The notes under the pieces are model-generated. The model was not told the DNA's origin. It saw nothing but the letters and a program-made list of their open reading frames with translations, and searched no databases. Shown piece by piece: positions 9,768 to 18,127 of a stretch of 64,000 nucleotides of DNA (its first letter is position 1; each line of letters starts with the position of its first letter). The stretch lies in assembly GCA_000063505.1 (NCBI GenBank), contig CT971583.1, positions 1,147,918 to 1,211,917 of the forward strand, given 5' to 3'. Source of the DNA: Synechococcus sp. WH 7803. Its GTDB lineage: Bacteria; Cyanobacteriota; Cyanobacteriia; PCC-6307; Cyanobiaceae. The position numbers and the translations under genes are program-made.

Positions 9768-11074
9768 AGACGCTCATCCTTCCATTCGCTCTCCTTGCCG
9801 GAACGCTGCAGGCCGGAGCCATGGCCGAAGAGGTCATTCCCTTGATCTCCCCGCCAGCTCCTGAGACCCAGCAACCACTCCCTGAGCTTCAAAAGGCTCG
9901 CTCCTGCCCATCGCTGCAATCAGCTGTTCAGGCCAATCTCGGCGCCGAGACGCGGGTTTGGTCCGTCACGGTGCTGAACAGTGATGGCGATGTACTCAGC
10001 GACATCAATGGATCCATCGCTCGGATTCCCGCTTCTAACCAGAAACTGATCAGCACGGCGTACGCGCTGGATCGTCTGGGACCAGATTTCCGCTTGAAGA
10101 CGCGCTTGATTCAGCGTTCGGATGGCTCGATGGAACTCAATGGAGAGGGGGATCCAGACCTTGGCATCGCTGGACTCCAGCGCTTTGCACTCGCTGCTCT
10201 GCGCCAGGGTGGATCCCTGGGTGCAACGTCCGCACCGGTCAATCTGATGGTGCGCGAGGAGCCGCGGCGGAACTGGTGGCCGAGTGACTGGCACCCGGCT
10301 GATCGTGGTTACGCCTACGGGGCTCCCATCACGCGCTTGGCCCTTACCAGCAACGCTGTTGGTGGAGCTGTCAGCGATCCCTACAACCGATTGCAGCGAC
10401 TCTTTCAAAAAGAGGTGCAACGCAGGGGTGGAGCCGTGAGCATTCAGCAGGCGAAACCTCGGACCATGGCTGAAATCTCAGAGATGGGAGACCGCGACGA
10501 CATGGTGGTCCTGCATGAAGAGACATCAGCTCCCATGCACTCCCTGCTCAGTCTTGCCAACACCGAAAGCCACAACTTCACAGCGGAAGTGTTGATGCGT
10601 CAGGCCGCCGATCTCTGGGATGTGAAGGCTGCCTCAAGAGCGACGGAGCGTTGGATGTGGGAACAGGGTCTCCCCATTCAAGGGCTGCGGGTTGCTGACG
10701 GAAGTGGTCTATCAAGGAACAACTGGGTGACCAGCCAGACCATTGCCGCCTTGCTGATGCGCATGGATCAGCATCCCTACGCCCCCTACTACCAAGCCTC
10801 CATGGCCATCGCCGGTCGACGGGGCACCCTCAGAAATCTCTACAGGGGCACGCCGATCGATGGACGTTTCCGCGGCAAGACGGGAACCATCCGAGGGGTT
10901 CGCAGCATCTCGGGGATTCTGCAAACCAGCGACGGCCCGCGTTACGTGAGCATGATTTCCAATGGTTCAGTCCGACCGAACACGGTGATCGGTCAGATCC
11001 TGCGTTCCGTGCTGAAATTCAGCCCGTGCCCTTCATTTGACGCACCCGTGAGGCCACGCGGCGTGCTCGGCTGA
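9764..11074 (+). CDS. dacB: D-alanyl-D-alanine carboxypeptidase/endopeptidase, PBP4 (DacB) type
   Basis: Removes terminal D-Ala or cuts cross-links in peptidoglycan in the periplasm. The 436-residue product has a signal peptide (about residues 1-21, ending AMA), the S-x-x-K nucleophile motif as Ser91-N-Q-Lys94, the S-x-N motif in GSGLSRNN, and the K-T-G motif in GKTGTIRG, in the order expected for class C penicillin-binding proteins of the S13 family. It is shorter than the enterobacterial enzyme, in line with a reduced extra domain. Translationally coupled to the DUF4330 gene. Its last 56 bases overlap, tail to tail, the coiled-coil gene on the other strand. Confidence 0.9.
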   Translation: MKTLILPFALLAGTLQAGAMAEEVIPLISPPAPETQQPLPELQKARSCPSLQSAVQANLGAETRVWSVTVLNSDGDVLSDINGSIARIPASNQKLISTAYALDRLGPDFRLKTRLIQRSDGSMELNGEGDPDLGIAGLQRFALAALRQGGSLGATSAPVNLMVREEPRRNWWPSDWHPADRGYAYGAPITRLALTSNAVGGAVSDPYNRLQRLFQKEVQRRGGAVSIQQAKPRTMAEISEMGDRDDMVVLHEETSAPMHSLLSLANTESHNFTAEVLMRQAADLWDVKAASRATERWMWEQGLPIQGLRVADGSGLSRNNWVTSQTIAALLMRMDQHPYAPYYQASMAIAGRRGTLRNLYRGTPIDGRFRGKTGTIRGVRSISGILQTSDGPRYVSMISNGSVRPNTVIGQILRSVLKFSPCPSFDAPVRPRGVLG

Positions 11075-11948
11075 TCGGGACAGCCTTCGTCTCGCTTGAT
11101 TCGTTGACAGAAGCGTCAACACGGCCGGTCTGAATTTTCACCAGTTCCTGCCGACCGGCCAGCACCACCTGAGCCATTTCCTTCAGGCGCTGCTCCAATT
11201 CACCGAGGGTCTGCTCGGCATAACGGTTGGCACCGTCTTGCACACTTGACGCCTCCTGGCGACTGCGCTGAATCAAGGACTCACACTGTTGCTGGGTCTG
11301 CTGCCGGAATTGCAGTGCATCCTGATGCAAACGTTCGGCTTCGCTCTGAGCCTCTTTCTGAAGTCTCAGCCCCTCCTGACGAATCTGATCCAGCTCCTGC
11401 ATGGATTGGAGGCGATTGCGCTCATGTTGTTCGCTGAGTTGACGCTTCAACTCATTGGCTTCCTGATCAAGCTGTTGACGGCGTTGCAGGGCCTCCTGTT
11501 CCAGCTGCTGTCGACGGGTGGCGTACTGCTGCTCCAGCTGGGCTTGCTTGGTTTGCATCTCCTGTTCCATCTGCGCGGACTGATGGCGCGCCGTTTGCAG
11601 AAGCTGCTCACACTGCTGGCGAACTTGTTCCCGCATCTCATTCACCTGCCGCTCAGCTTCCTGACGAATCGAGGCCTGCGCCACCAGCTGTTCGCGTTGC
11701 TGCTGCGCAGTCGCGACGATTTCGTCTGCTTGGGAACGAGCCGTGGCGATGAACTCGTCACGCTTCTCCAGCAACTGATCAGCTTGCGCCACCTGGGAAG
11801 GCATGGCCTCGCGAACCGCGTCCAGCAGCTCAACGGCATCCTGCTCGTTCACAAGCCTGCCACCGCTGAAGGGAATTCGGCTTCCCTCGAGCATGATCTC
11901 CTCAAGCTGATCGAGCTGGTCGAGTACGGAGAACCGGATCTCGCTCAT
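11019..11948 (-). CDS. Long coiled-coil protein, DivIVA/Cdv3-like (putative)
   Basis: 309 residues: a short N-terminal domain ([24 protein letters not shown] and following, to about residue 70) and then some 180 residues of nearly uninterrupted Gln/Glu/Arg-rich coiled coil, with a basic C-terminal tail. The N-terminal LDQLEE...GSRIPF segment resembles the cyanobacterial DivIVA-like cell-division protein Cdv3, so a cytoskeletal or division-site role is plausible, but coiled-coil similarity is weak evidence. It is followed on the same strand region by overlap with the dacB tail, and it itself sits just downstream of coaD, overlapping it by four bases (ATGA), so the two are one transcription unit. 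Confidence 0.6.
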   Translation of the reverse strand: MSEIRFSVLDQLDQLEEIMLEGSRIPFSGGRLVNEQDAVELLDAVREAMPSQVAQADQLLEKRDEFIATARSQADEIVATAQQQREQLVAQASIRQEAERQVNEMREQVRQQCEQLLQTARHQSAQMEQEMQTKQAQLEQQYATRRQQLEQEALQRRQQLDQEANELKRQLSEQHERNRLQSMQELDQIRQEGLRLQKEAQSEAERLHQDALQFRQQTQQQCESLIQRSRQEASSVQDGANRYAEQTLGELEQRLKEMAQVVLAGRQELVKIQTGRVDASVNESSETKAVPISRARRVASRVRQMKGTG

Positions 11949-12442
11949 CGCGACGGGGGGGCGAAAGCCGAATTAAAGAACCTTGCAAGGTCTTCCGCCA
12001 CCACCCGGGGCACCATGTGATCAACTGCACCACCAAATCGGGCCACCTCTTTCACCACTGAGCTGCTCAGAAAGCTGTAGTGGGCGGATGTCGTAAGGAA
12101 AACGGTTTCGAATTCCGGGGCGAGCGATCGATTGGTGTGAGCGATCTGCAGTTCATATTCGAAATCGCTCATGGCCCGAAGTCCTCGCAGAATCAGACGC
12201 GTGCCTTGTTCTTTGGCACAGGCCACTGTCAGCCCGTCGAAACTGATCACAGACACATTGCCGAGGTGTTCCGTCGAAGCGGTGATCTGTCGCAAGCGTT
12301 GTTCGAGGGAGAAGGCCGGCGACTTCCCAGGGTTCTGCAGAACAGCGACCACCAATTCATCCACAAGGGAAGCCCCCCTCTCAATCAGGTCGAGATGCCC
12401 GAGGGTGAGAGGGTCGAAGCTGCCTGGGTACAGCGCTTTCAT
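11945..12442 (-). CDS. coaD: Phosphopantetheine adenylyltransferase
   Basis: Transfers AMP from ATP to 4'-phosphopantetheine, the penultimate step of coenzyme A synthesis. The 165-residue nucleotidyltransferase has the T/HxGH motif as TLGHLDLI at residues 13-20 after the [11 protein letters not shown] strand, and the conserved C-terminal ISSS/T-type motif as [11 protein letters not shown]. Length is normal. Divergent from uvrC with 58 bases between the start codons, and coupled by a four-base overlap to the downstream coiled-coil gene. Confidence 0.97.
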   Translation of the reverse strand: MKALYPGSFDPLTLGHLDLIERGASLVDELVVAVLQNPGKSPAFSLEQRLRQITASTEHLGNVSVISFDGLTVACAKEQGTRLILRGLRAMSDFEYELQIAHTNRSLAPEFETVFLTTSAHYSFLSSSVVKEVARFGGAVDHMVPRVVAEDLARFFNSAFAPPSR

Positions 12443-12500
12443 CCGTTCGATGGTGCGGTCGGGCGGATCCTATGCACACCGGTCTCTTTAGATTGGATCC

Positions 12501-14459
12501 ATGCCCACCCTGATTGAGCAACCGGACCGGCTCGAACAGCGCCTGAAGGAGATCCCCACCGAGCCCGGTTGTTATCTGATGCGGGACGGAGACGATCGGC
12601 TTCTCTACGTCGGTAAATCAAAAAGCCTGCGCAGTCGTGTGCGCAGCTATTTCCGCAGCAGACACGACCTCAGCCCGCGCATCCGTTTGATGGTGCGTCA
12701 GATTTGTGACATTGAGTTCATCGTTACTGACAGCGAGGCCGAAGCACTCGCGCTGGAGTCGAATCTGATCAAGAACCAGCAGCCACACTTCAATGTGCTG
12801 CTTAAAGATGACAAGAAATATCCCTATCTCTGCATCACCTGGAGCGAAGCTTATCCACGCATTTTTATTACCCGTCGGCGCCGCTTCCGCAGCCCCCTCG
12901 ATCGTTTCTACGGCCCTTACGTGGATGTGGGACTGCTCAGGAGAACCCTCTTCCTTGTGAAGAGGGTCTTTCCGCTGCGCCAGCGTCCCCGCCCTTTGCA
13001 TCCCGACAGAACCTGCCTGAATTACAGCATCGGACGTTGTCCCGGTGTTTGTCAGGAAAAAATCACCTCTGATGATTACCACCGCACCCTGCGCAAGGTG
13101 GCGATGGTGTTTCAGGGGCGTAGTGATGAACTGCAGACGTTGTTGCATGCGCAGATGGATCGCTACGCAGAACGGCTGGATTTTGAGGCTGCCGCCAAGA
13201 TCAGAGATCAACTCCAGGGGCTCGATCAACTCACGGCCGATCAGAAGATGAGCTTGCCTGATTCCTCGGTCAGTCGTGATGTGATCGCCATGGCCGGAGA
13301 TGATCGTTTGGCTGCGGTGCAGCTGTTCCAGATGCGTGCTGGAAAGCTTGTGGGCCGCTTGGGGTATCTCGCTGACGCATCCAATCAACCATCAGGACTC
13401 ACACTGCAAAAGGTGATCGAAGAGCACTACAGCCAGGTGGATTCCGTTGAAATTCCTCCGGAACTCCTGGTGCAACATTCCCTGCCTCAGCAGACACTGA
13501 TTGAGGAATGGCTCTCAGAACAACGCGAACGCAAGGTTCAAATCCACTGTCCAAAGCAGCGTCAGAAGGCTGATCTCATCGAACTGGTTCAGCGCAATGC
13601 CGACTACGAATTGCAGCGCGCCAAACAAGGTCAGGAACAGCAGGCTCTGGCCACAGAGGATCTGGCCCAACTCCTCGAGCTTCCCGTCCCGCCACGACGG
13701 ATCGAGGGGTATGACATCAGTCATATCCAGGGCAGCGATGCCGTTGCTTCCCAGGTTGTGTTCATCGACGGACTTCCGGCCAAGCAGCATTACCGCAAAT
13801 ACAAGATCCGCAGCAGCAGTATTCGCGCTGGTCACAGCGATGACTTCATGGCCATGGCCGAGATCATGCGCAGGCGTTTCCGGCGTTGGGCTCGGGCGAA
13901 AAGAGACGGTGTGGATGTGGGAGCCCTGCGCCAGAAAGGAGGGAGTGCGCTGCAAACCGATGGCCTCAACGACTGGCCCGATGTGGTGATGATCGATGGA
14001 GGGAAAGGTCAGTTATCGGCGGTGATGGAGGCCCTAAGAGAGCTCGATCTCCACGAGGATCTCAACATCTGCTCTCTGGCCAAACAACGGGAGGAAATTT
14101 TTCTTCCGGGGGAAAGCCAACCGCTCGACACGGATCAAGACCAGCTGGGAGTGGCCCTGCTGCGCCGACTTCGTGATGAAGCCCACCGCTTTGCCGTCAG
14201 CTTCCATCGCCAGCAGCGTGGAGAACGCATGAAACGGTCGCGCCTTTCCGACATTCCGGGGGTGGGTCCGAAGCGGGTGAAGGATCTGCTCGCCCATTTC
14301 CATTCGATCGATGCCATTCAGCTGGCCTCGGTGGAGACCCTCGCCAAGGCCCCCGGCGTGGGTCTTGCCCTGGCACGCGATATTCGCCGTTTTTTCCACC
14401 CTGAGGAGGACACCCAGCAGGATGGTGCCGTTCTTGAGTCGGAGCCGGTCAGCCGATGA
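12501..14459 (+). CDS. uvrC: Excinuclease ABC subunit C
   Basis: Makes both incisions in nucleotide excision repair, an important repair route in a phototroph. The 652-residue protein has the N-terminal GIY-YIG nuclease domain ([20 protein letters not shown] near 22-42), a central UVR motif near residue 215-245 ([18 protein letters not shown]), the RNase H-like nuclease domain ([17 protein letters not shown] near 400) and C-terminal helix-hairpin-helix repeats ([16 protein letters not shown] and [15 protein letters not shown]). All main motifs are intact. Its stop overlaps the start of the following small secreted protein. Confidence 0.97.
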   Translation: MPTLIEQPDRLEQRLKEIPTEPGCYLMRDGDDRLLYVGKSKSLRSRVRSYFRSRHDLSPRIRLMVRQICDIEFIVTDSEAEALALESNLIKNQQPHFNVLLKDDKKYPYLCITWSEAYPRIFITRRRRFRSPLDRFYGPYVDVGLLRRTLFLVKRVFPLRQRPRPLHPDRTCLNYSIGRCPGVCQEKITSDDYHRTLRKVAMVFQGRSDELQTLLHAQMDRYAERLDFEAAAKIRDQLQGLDQLTADQKMSLPDSSVSRDVIAMAGDDRLAAVQLFQMRAGKLVGRLGYLADASNQPSGLTLQKVIEEHYSQVDSVEIPPELLVQHSLPQQTLIEEWLSEQRERKVQIHCPKQRQKADLIELVQRNADYELQRAKQGQEQQALATEDLAQLLELPVPPRRIEGYDISHIQGSDAVASQVVFIDGLPAKQHYRKYKIRSSSIRAGHSDDFMAMAEIMRRRFRRWARAKRDGVDVGALRQKGGSALQTDGLNDWPDVVMIDGGKGQLSAVMEALRELDLHEDLNICSLAKQREEIFLPGESQPLDTDQDQLGVALLRRLRDEAHRFAVSFHRQQRGERMKRSRLSDIPGVGPKRVKDLLAHFHSIDAIQLASVETLAKAPGVGLALARDIRRFFHPEEDTQQDGAVLESEPVSR

Positions 14460-14758
14460 TCCGCATTCTTCCGCTGATTCTTTGTCTGATCGGCATGGTG
14501 TCAGCTCTCTGGTTGCCGACCATGGCGCACGCTTCACCGGGGCTCTGTACTGGTCCGGTTTGCGCTGACGACATCACCCGCAGTGCGAAAAACCACTGGC
14601 AACTCGTGCTGAAACTGAACGATCAACAAGGACATCGGGAAAAGGTGGTGATGAACTGCCTGGCAGGGCAACTGAGCCCGAGCGCCGGTCCCGTGGATCG
14701 GGCCTATGCCACTGCCCTGGGTCGCCGGGCCTGCCGCCTCGCTGGTGAGGGTCGCTGA
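14456..14758 (+). CDS. Small exported cysteine-containing protein, unknown
   Basis: 100 residues starting at an ATG that overlaps the uvrC stop. It has a clear signal peptide (residues 1-26, cleavage likely after AHA) and a mature part of about 74 residues with four cysteines (C31, C36, and two further on in MNCLAG and RRACRLAG), which could form two disulfides. I do not recognise a family. Translational coupling to uvrC and to the photolyase-like gene two bases downstream places it between two DNA-repair genes, but the signal peptide argues for a periplasmic product. Confidence 0.6.
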   Translation: MIRILPLILCLIGMVSALWLPTMAHASPGLCTGPVCADDITRSAKNHWQLVLKLNDQQGHREKVVMNCLAGQLSPSAGPVDRAYATALGRRACRLAGEGR

Positions 14759-14760
14759 CG

Positions 14761-16248
14761 ATGGACATCACCCTGGTCTTTCCTCATCAGCTGTTTGCGG
14801 ACCATCCGGCCCTCCACAAGGGGCGAGCTGTCGCTCTGATCGAGGACCCACTTCTCTTTGGCACCGATCCCCAGTGGCCGATCCAGGTTCACAGGCAGCG
14901 ACTCCTCCTGCACAGAGCCTCGATGACGGCCTACGCCGAGACGTTGCGAGCGCAGGGATACACAGTTTTTTATCGACGCCATCACCAAGCAAGCAACACC
15001 GAGGAGCATCTCCAAGCTCTGCGGGCTTCAGGGTTCGTCAGTTTTTACCTTGCTGATCCAGTCGACGACCTGCTCGAAAAGCGCTTGCGTCAGTTTGTCG
15101 CTCGCAGCGGTGGAGATCTGCGAATCCTCGACTCACCCATGCTTCTCACCCCTGCGTCGATGGTCGAGGAGCATTTCGCCGGCGGGCGCAAACCCTTCAT
15201 GGCCAAGTTCTATGAGCACCAGCGCCGGCGGATGGGTTTGCTCCTCGATGACAACGGAGGTCCGCTTGGAGGCCAATGGAGCTTCGATGCTGATAATCGC
15301 AAAAAGCTTCCGAAAGGGATCAGCGTTCCAAGCGAGCCCTGTCATCACGGCGACGCTGAAATTGATCAAGCCCGCAGAGAGCTTGAGACGGAGACGCTTC
15401 CCTTCATTGGCAACTGGGACTTCTTCAGTTATCCCATTCGCCATGAAGACGCGGACCGATGGCTCCAGATCTTTCTCGACCAGCGATTCCGTGACTTTGG
15501 TGCCTATGAGGATGCGATCAGCACCCAGCATCGCGTGATGTGGCACAGCGTTCTCACACCAATGCTCAATGTGGGTCTCTTAACGCCACAGCAGGTTATT
15601 GATCGCACCCTCGAACGTGCTGCGGACGGTGACATTCCTCTCAATTCCCTGGAGGGATTCATTCGTCAGATTGTGGGCTGGCGGGAATTCATGGCCGTGA
15701 TGTACAGACGGCATGGTGTGGCCATGCGCAAGAGCAATTTCTGGGAGTTTGAAGACCGACCAATCCCAGATGCCTTCTACACCGGCACAACGGGTCTGCC
15801 CCCGGTTGATGACGCCATTCACCACGCCTTAGCTCACGGCTACTGCCATCACATCGAACGGCTGATGCTGCTCGGCAACATCATGCTTCTCTGTGGATTT
15901 CATCCCCAACGGGTGTACCAGTGGTTCATGGAGCTGTTTGTCGATGCTTACGACTGGGTGATGGTTCCCAACGTTTTCGGAATGAGTCAGTTTGCTGATG
16001 GTGGACTCTTCACGACCAAGCCCTACCTGTCAGGGTCGAATTACGTCCGCAAGATGTCCGACTACAAGAAAGGTCCTTGGTGTGATGTCTGGGATGGCCT
16101 GTTCTGGAGCTTCATCAAACGGCACGAAGACTTTTTCCGAAAGCAGTACCGACTGGCAATGATGGCCAGAAATCTCGATCGCATGGATCCAGGCACTCTC
16201 CTGGGTCATCAACGCTGCGCTTCCGGGTTTCTTGACGGGCTTGCCTGA
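14761..16248 (+). CDS. Cryptochrome/photolyase family protein, prokaryotic (6-4)-photolyase-like group
   Basis: A 495-residue flavoprotein of the photolyase-related group (N-terminal Rossmann antenna domain from MDITLVFPHQLF, then the helical FAD-binding domain). The FAD-domain signatures seen are GFIRQIVGWREFM, HIERLMLLGNIMLL, DAYDWVMVPNVFGMSQFADGG and the SGSNYVRKMSDYKKG loop. Relatives bind FAD and, in many members, one 4Fe-4S cluster through four cysteines. Here the C-x2-C pair expected in the SNYVRKMSDYKKG region is replaced by non-cysteine residues and only WCD remains near the CPFN-type position, so a cluster looks unlikely. Repair of (6-4) photoproducts or a light-sensing role are both possible. 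It lies in a repair context after uvrC. Confidence 0.82.
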   Translation: MDITLVFPHQLFADHPALHKGRAVALIEDPLLFGTDPQWPIQVHRQRLLLHRASMTAYAETLRAQGYTVFYRRHHQASNTEEHLQALRASGFVSFYLADPVDDLLEKRLRQFVARSGGDLRILDSPMLLTPASMVEEHFAGGRKPFMAKFYEHQRRRMGLLLDDNGGPLGGQWSFDADNRKKLPKGISVPSEPCHHGDAEIDQARRELETETLPFIGNWDFFSYPIRHEDADRWLQIFLDQRFRDFGAYEDAISTQHRVMWHSVLTPMLNVGLLTPQQVIDRTLERAADGDIPLNSLEGFIRQIVGWREFMAVMYRRHGVAMRKSNFWEFEDRPIPDAFYTGTTGLPPVDDAIHHALAHGYCHHIERLMLLGNIMLLCGFHPQRVYQWFMELFVDAYDWVMVPNVFGMSQFADGGLFTTKPYLSGSNYVRKMSDYKKGPWCDVWDGLFWSFIKRHEDFFRKQYRLAMMARNLDRMDPGTLLGHQRCASGFLDGLA

Positions 16249-16284
16249 ACCCTGTTTATCGTCTCTCCCACTGGCTCCCTGGCG

Positions 16285-16839
16285 ATGACGCTTCCTCCTG
16301 AGGCCTATCTCTGGTTCAAGACCCTGCACATCGTGGGTGTGGTGGTCTGGTTTGCAGGCCTCTTTTATCTGGTTCGTCTCTTCATCTATCACGTGGAAGC
16401 CGAGGAGCTGGAACCCGAGGTGAGCTTGGCTTTCAAGAACCAGTACGGCCTGATGGAAAAGCGTCTGGCGAACATCATCACCACCCCTGGAATGGTTGTG
16501 GCCGTGTCGATGGCCATCGGATTGCTGGTTGCCCAACCCTCATGGCTGCAGCAGGGATGGATGCACGCCAAGCTCGCCTTCGTCGCAGCATTGCTTGCTT
16601 ATCACTGGTTTTGCTACAGGCTGATGGGACAGCTGCAAGCGGGTCGCTGTGCTTGGAGCGGAAAGCAGTTACGCGCCCTCAATGAGTTGCCAACGCTGCT
16701 CCTGGTGATCGTGGTGATGCTGGTGGTGTTCAAGTCGCAGTTTCCGACCAATGCGGCAACCTGGTTCATCGTGGGTCTTGTGGTCTTCATGGCTGCATCC
16801 ATTCAGTTCTATGCCCCGATGGCGTCGGCTGAAAGCTGA
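16285..16839 (+). CDS. hemJ: Protoporphyrinogen IX oxidase, HemJ type
   Basis: Oxidises protoporphyrinogen IX to protoporphyrin IX, the last step shared by heme and chlorophyll synthesis. The 184-residue membrane protein has four predicted membrane helices and the HemJ landmarks LWFKTLHIVGVVVWFAG at the N-terminus (with the conserved His) and GWMHAKLAFV near residue 93, including the conserved His and Lys, then NELPTLLLVIVVML. HemJ replaces HemY/HemG in most cyanobacteria. It belongs functionally with hemA found 30 kb further on. Confidence 0.9.
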   Translation: MTLPPEAYLWFKTLHIVGVVVWFAGLFYLVRLFIYHVEAEELEPEVSLAFKNQYGLMEKRLANIITTPGMVVAVSMAIGLLVAQPSWLQQGWMHAKLAFVAALLAYHWFCYRLMGQLQAGRCAWSGKQLRALNELPTLLLVIVVMLVVFKSQFPTNAATWFIVGLVVFMAASIQFYAPMASAES

Positions 16840-16862
16840 ATCCGATGCTTTGGAGTCTGGTC

Positions 16863-17519
16863 ATGCCAGCTGAACACCATCCCCTGCGGGCGGTCCTGGA
16901 GACAGTCGGTCCTCAGAGCTGCCCTGGCGAGCTCAACTTCCACTGCCACACCATCTGCAGTGATGGAAGCCTTGAACCGAAGGATCTGATCCAACAGGCC
17001 AGCAGCAATGGGCTGCGTCACCTCGCGGTGACCGACCATCATTCCAGCGCTGCCTACCTACCGATGCAGGCCTGGCTTCGGGCCGAGCAGGAGCAAGGCC
17101 AGCCAGTGCCGACGCTTTGGACCGGCATGGAAATCAGTTGCATCCTGCGCGGCTGCTTGGTGCACATGTTGGCCCTGGGCTTTGAAGCGGGACATCCAGC
17201 TTTGGCCGCTTACAACCGTGGCGATGCAGTGGTGGGAGAAGCACTCCGTGCCGACAGCGTGGTGAAGGCCATTCACGACGCTGGTGGACTCGCCGTTCTG
17301 GCGCATCCGGCCCGCTACAGGCTTGGATTTCGTGAATTGATCGATGCCGCGACCGAGCTGGGGATCGACGGTGGCGAAGCTTGGTACGACTACGACATGC
17401 AACCGCACTGGCAATGGACCCCGATGGTCTGTGAACAGATCGATGCGCAGTTGAAGAACCTTGGCCTTTTGCGTACGTGTGGAACCGACAGCCACGGAGT
17501 TGACCTAAAGGGCCGCTAA
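16863..17519 (+). CDS. PHP-domain metal-dependent phosphoesterase
   Basis: 218 residues. The PHP metal motifs are clear: NFHCHTICSDG (motif I, H-x-H-x4-S-D-G), AVTDHHSS (motif II), HMLALGF with a following His (region III), LAVLAHPARY (motif III) and CGTDSHG (motif IV). Such stand-alone PHP proteins hydrolyse phosphoester bonds, in some cases 3',5'-nucleoside bisphosphate or oligonucleotides; the exact substrate here is unknown. I use the ATG at 16863 (MPAEHH); six codons upstream another in-frame ATG exists. It follows hemJ by 23 bases. Confidence 0.85.
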   Translation: MPAEHHPLRAVLETVGPQSCPGELNFHCHTICSDGSLEPKDLIQQASSNGLRHLAVTDHHSSAAYLPMQAWLRAEQEQGQPVPTLWTGMEISCILRGCLVHMLALGFEAGHPALAAYNRGDAVVGEALRADSVVKAIHDAGGLAVLAHPARYRLGFRELIDAATELGIDGGEAWYDYDMQPHWQWTPMVCEQIDAQLKNLGLLRTCGTDSHGVDLKGR

Positions 17520-17546
17520 GTTCAACCAACGTCCCTCATTGCGGGT

Positions 17547-18119
17547 ATGGGTTTCTTCGACCGTCTGCTCAATTCCGGTTCCTCCGATTCCGACAGCTCC
17601 CGTGAAGGTTCCGGGCCCAAGCAGGCAAAACCCAAGCCCGAGGCCTACTACCTCGATAGCGACAGTTCCTCGTCGCTCGGGAACAGGGATTACATGCGCG
17701 AAGCCAAAACCATCCGCAGAACCTTCCCCGGCACCCTTGATAACCCTGGCGGCAAGGAACTCATCACCGAAGTGGATGCGCTTGATCTCAAGGTGGACAA
17801 GCGCAGCGAAGGGCTTGGAGATCCCAAGGCTGAAAAGCCCATGGAAAGTCTGATCAAAGACGGAATCCCCAAACCGGTGAAGAAAACGTTCGCCGAAACC
17901 ATGACCCAGTCGGAACTGGATCAGAAACTGAAAGGCAACGCCCTGAAAGCATCCGGTGTGAACACGCCAACAGCACCGGACGCTGCACCCGTCGCTCGCA
18001 AGGAAGAGCTCAAGCCCCAGGAGGAGACTGTTGTGCCGTCGCGCGGAGGCAGTGCTCCCAGCGACAAACCCGGTTCAATCGATCCGTTCCGGGCCATGGT
18101 CCGTGACATGAAGAACTGA
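17547..18119 (+). CDS. Conserved hydrophilic protein, unknown function
   Basis: 190 residues, rich in Ser, Asp, Pro and Lys, with no membrane segment. It starts MGFFDRLL, a short amphipathic segment, then a Ser/Asp-rich disordered stretch; the middle part (YMREAKTIRRTFPGTLDNPGG to about residue 75) looks the most ordered and conserved-like, and it ends in DPFRAMVRDMKN. I do not recognise a characterised family; the pattern resembles cyanobacterial proteins of unknown function. It is 27 bases after the PHP gene and convergent with cobN, eight bases away. Confidence 0.65.
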   Translation: MGFFDRLLNSGSSDSDSSREGSGPKQAKPKPEAYYLDSDSSSSLGNRDYMREAKTIRRTFPGTLDNPGGKELITEVDALDLKVDKRSEGLGDPKAEKPMESLIKDGIPKPVKKTFAETMTQSELDQKLKGNALKASGVNTPTAPDAAPVARKEELKPQEETVVPSRGGSAPSDKPGSIDPFRAMVRDMKN

Positions 18120-18127
18120 GCTGTCGC

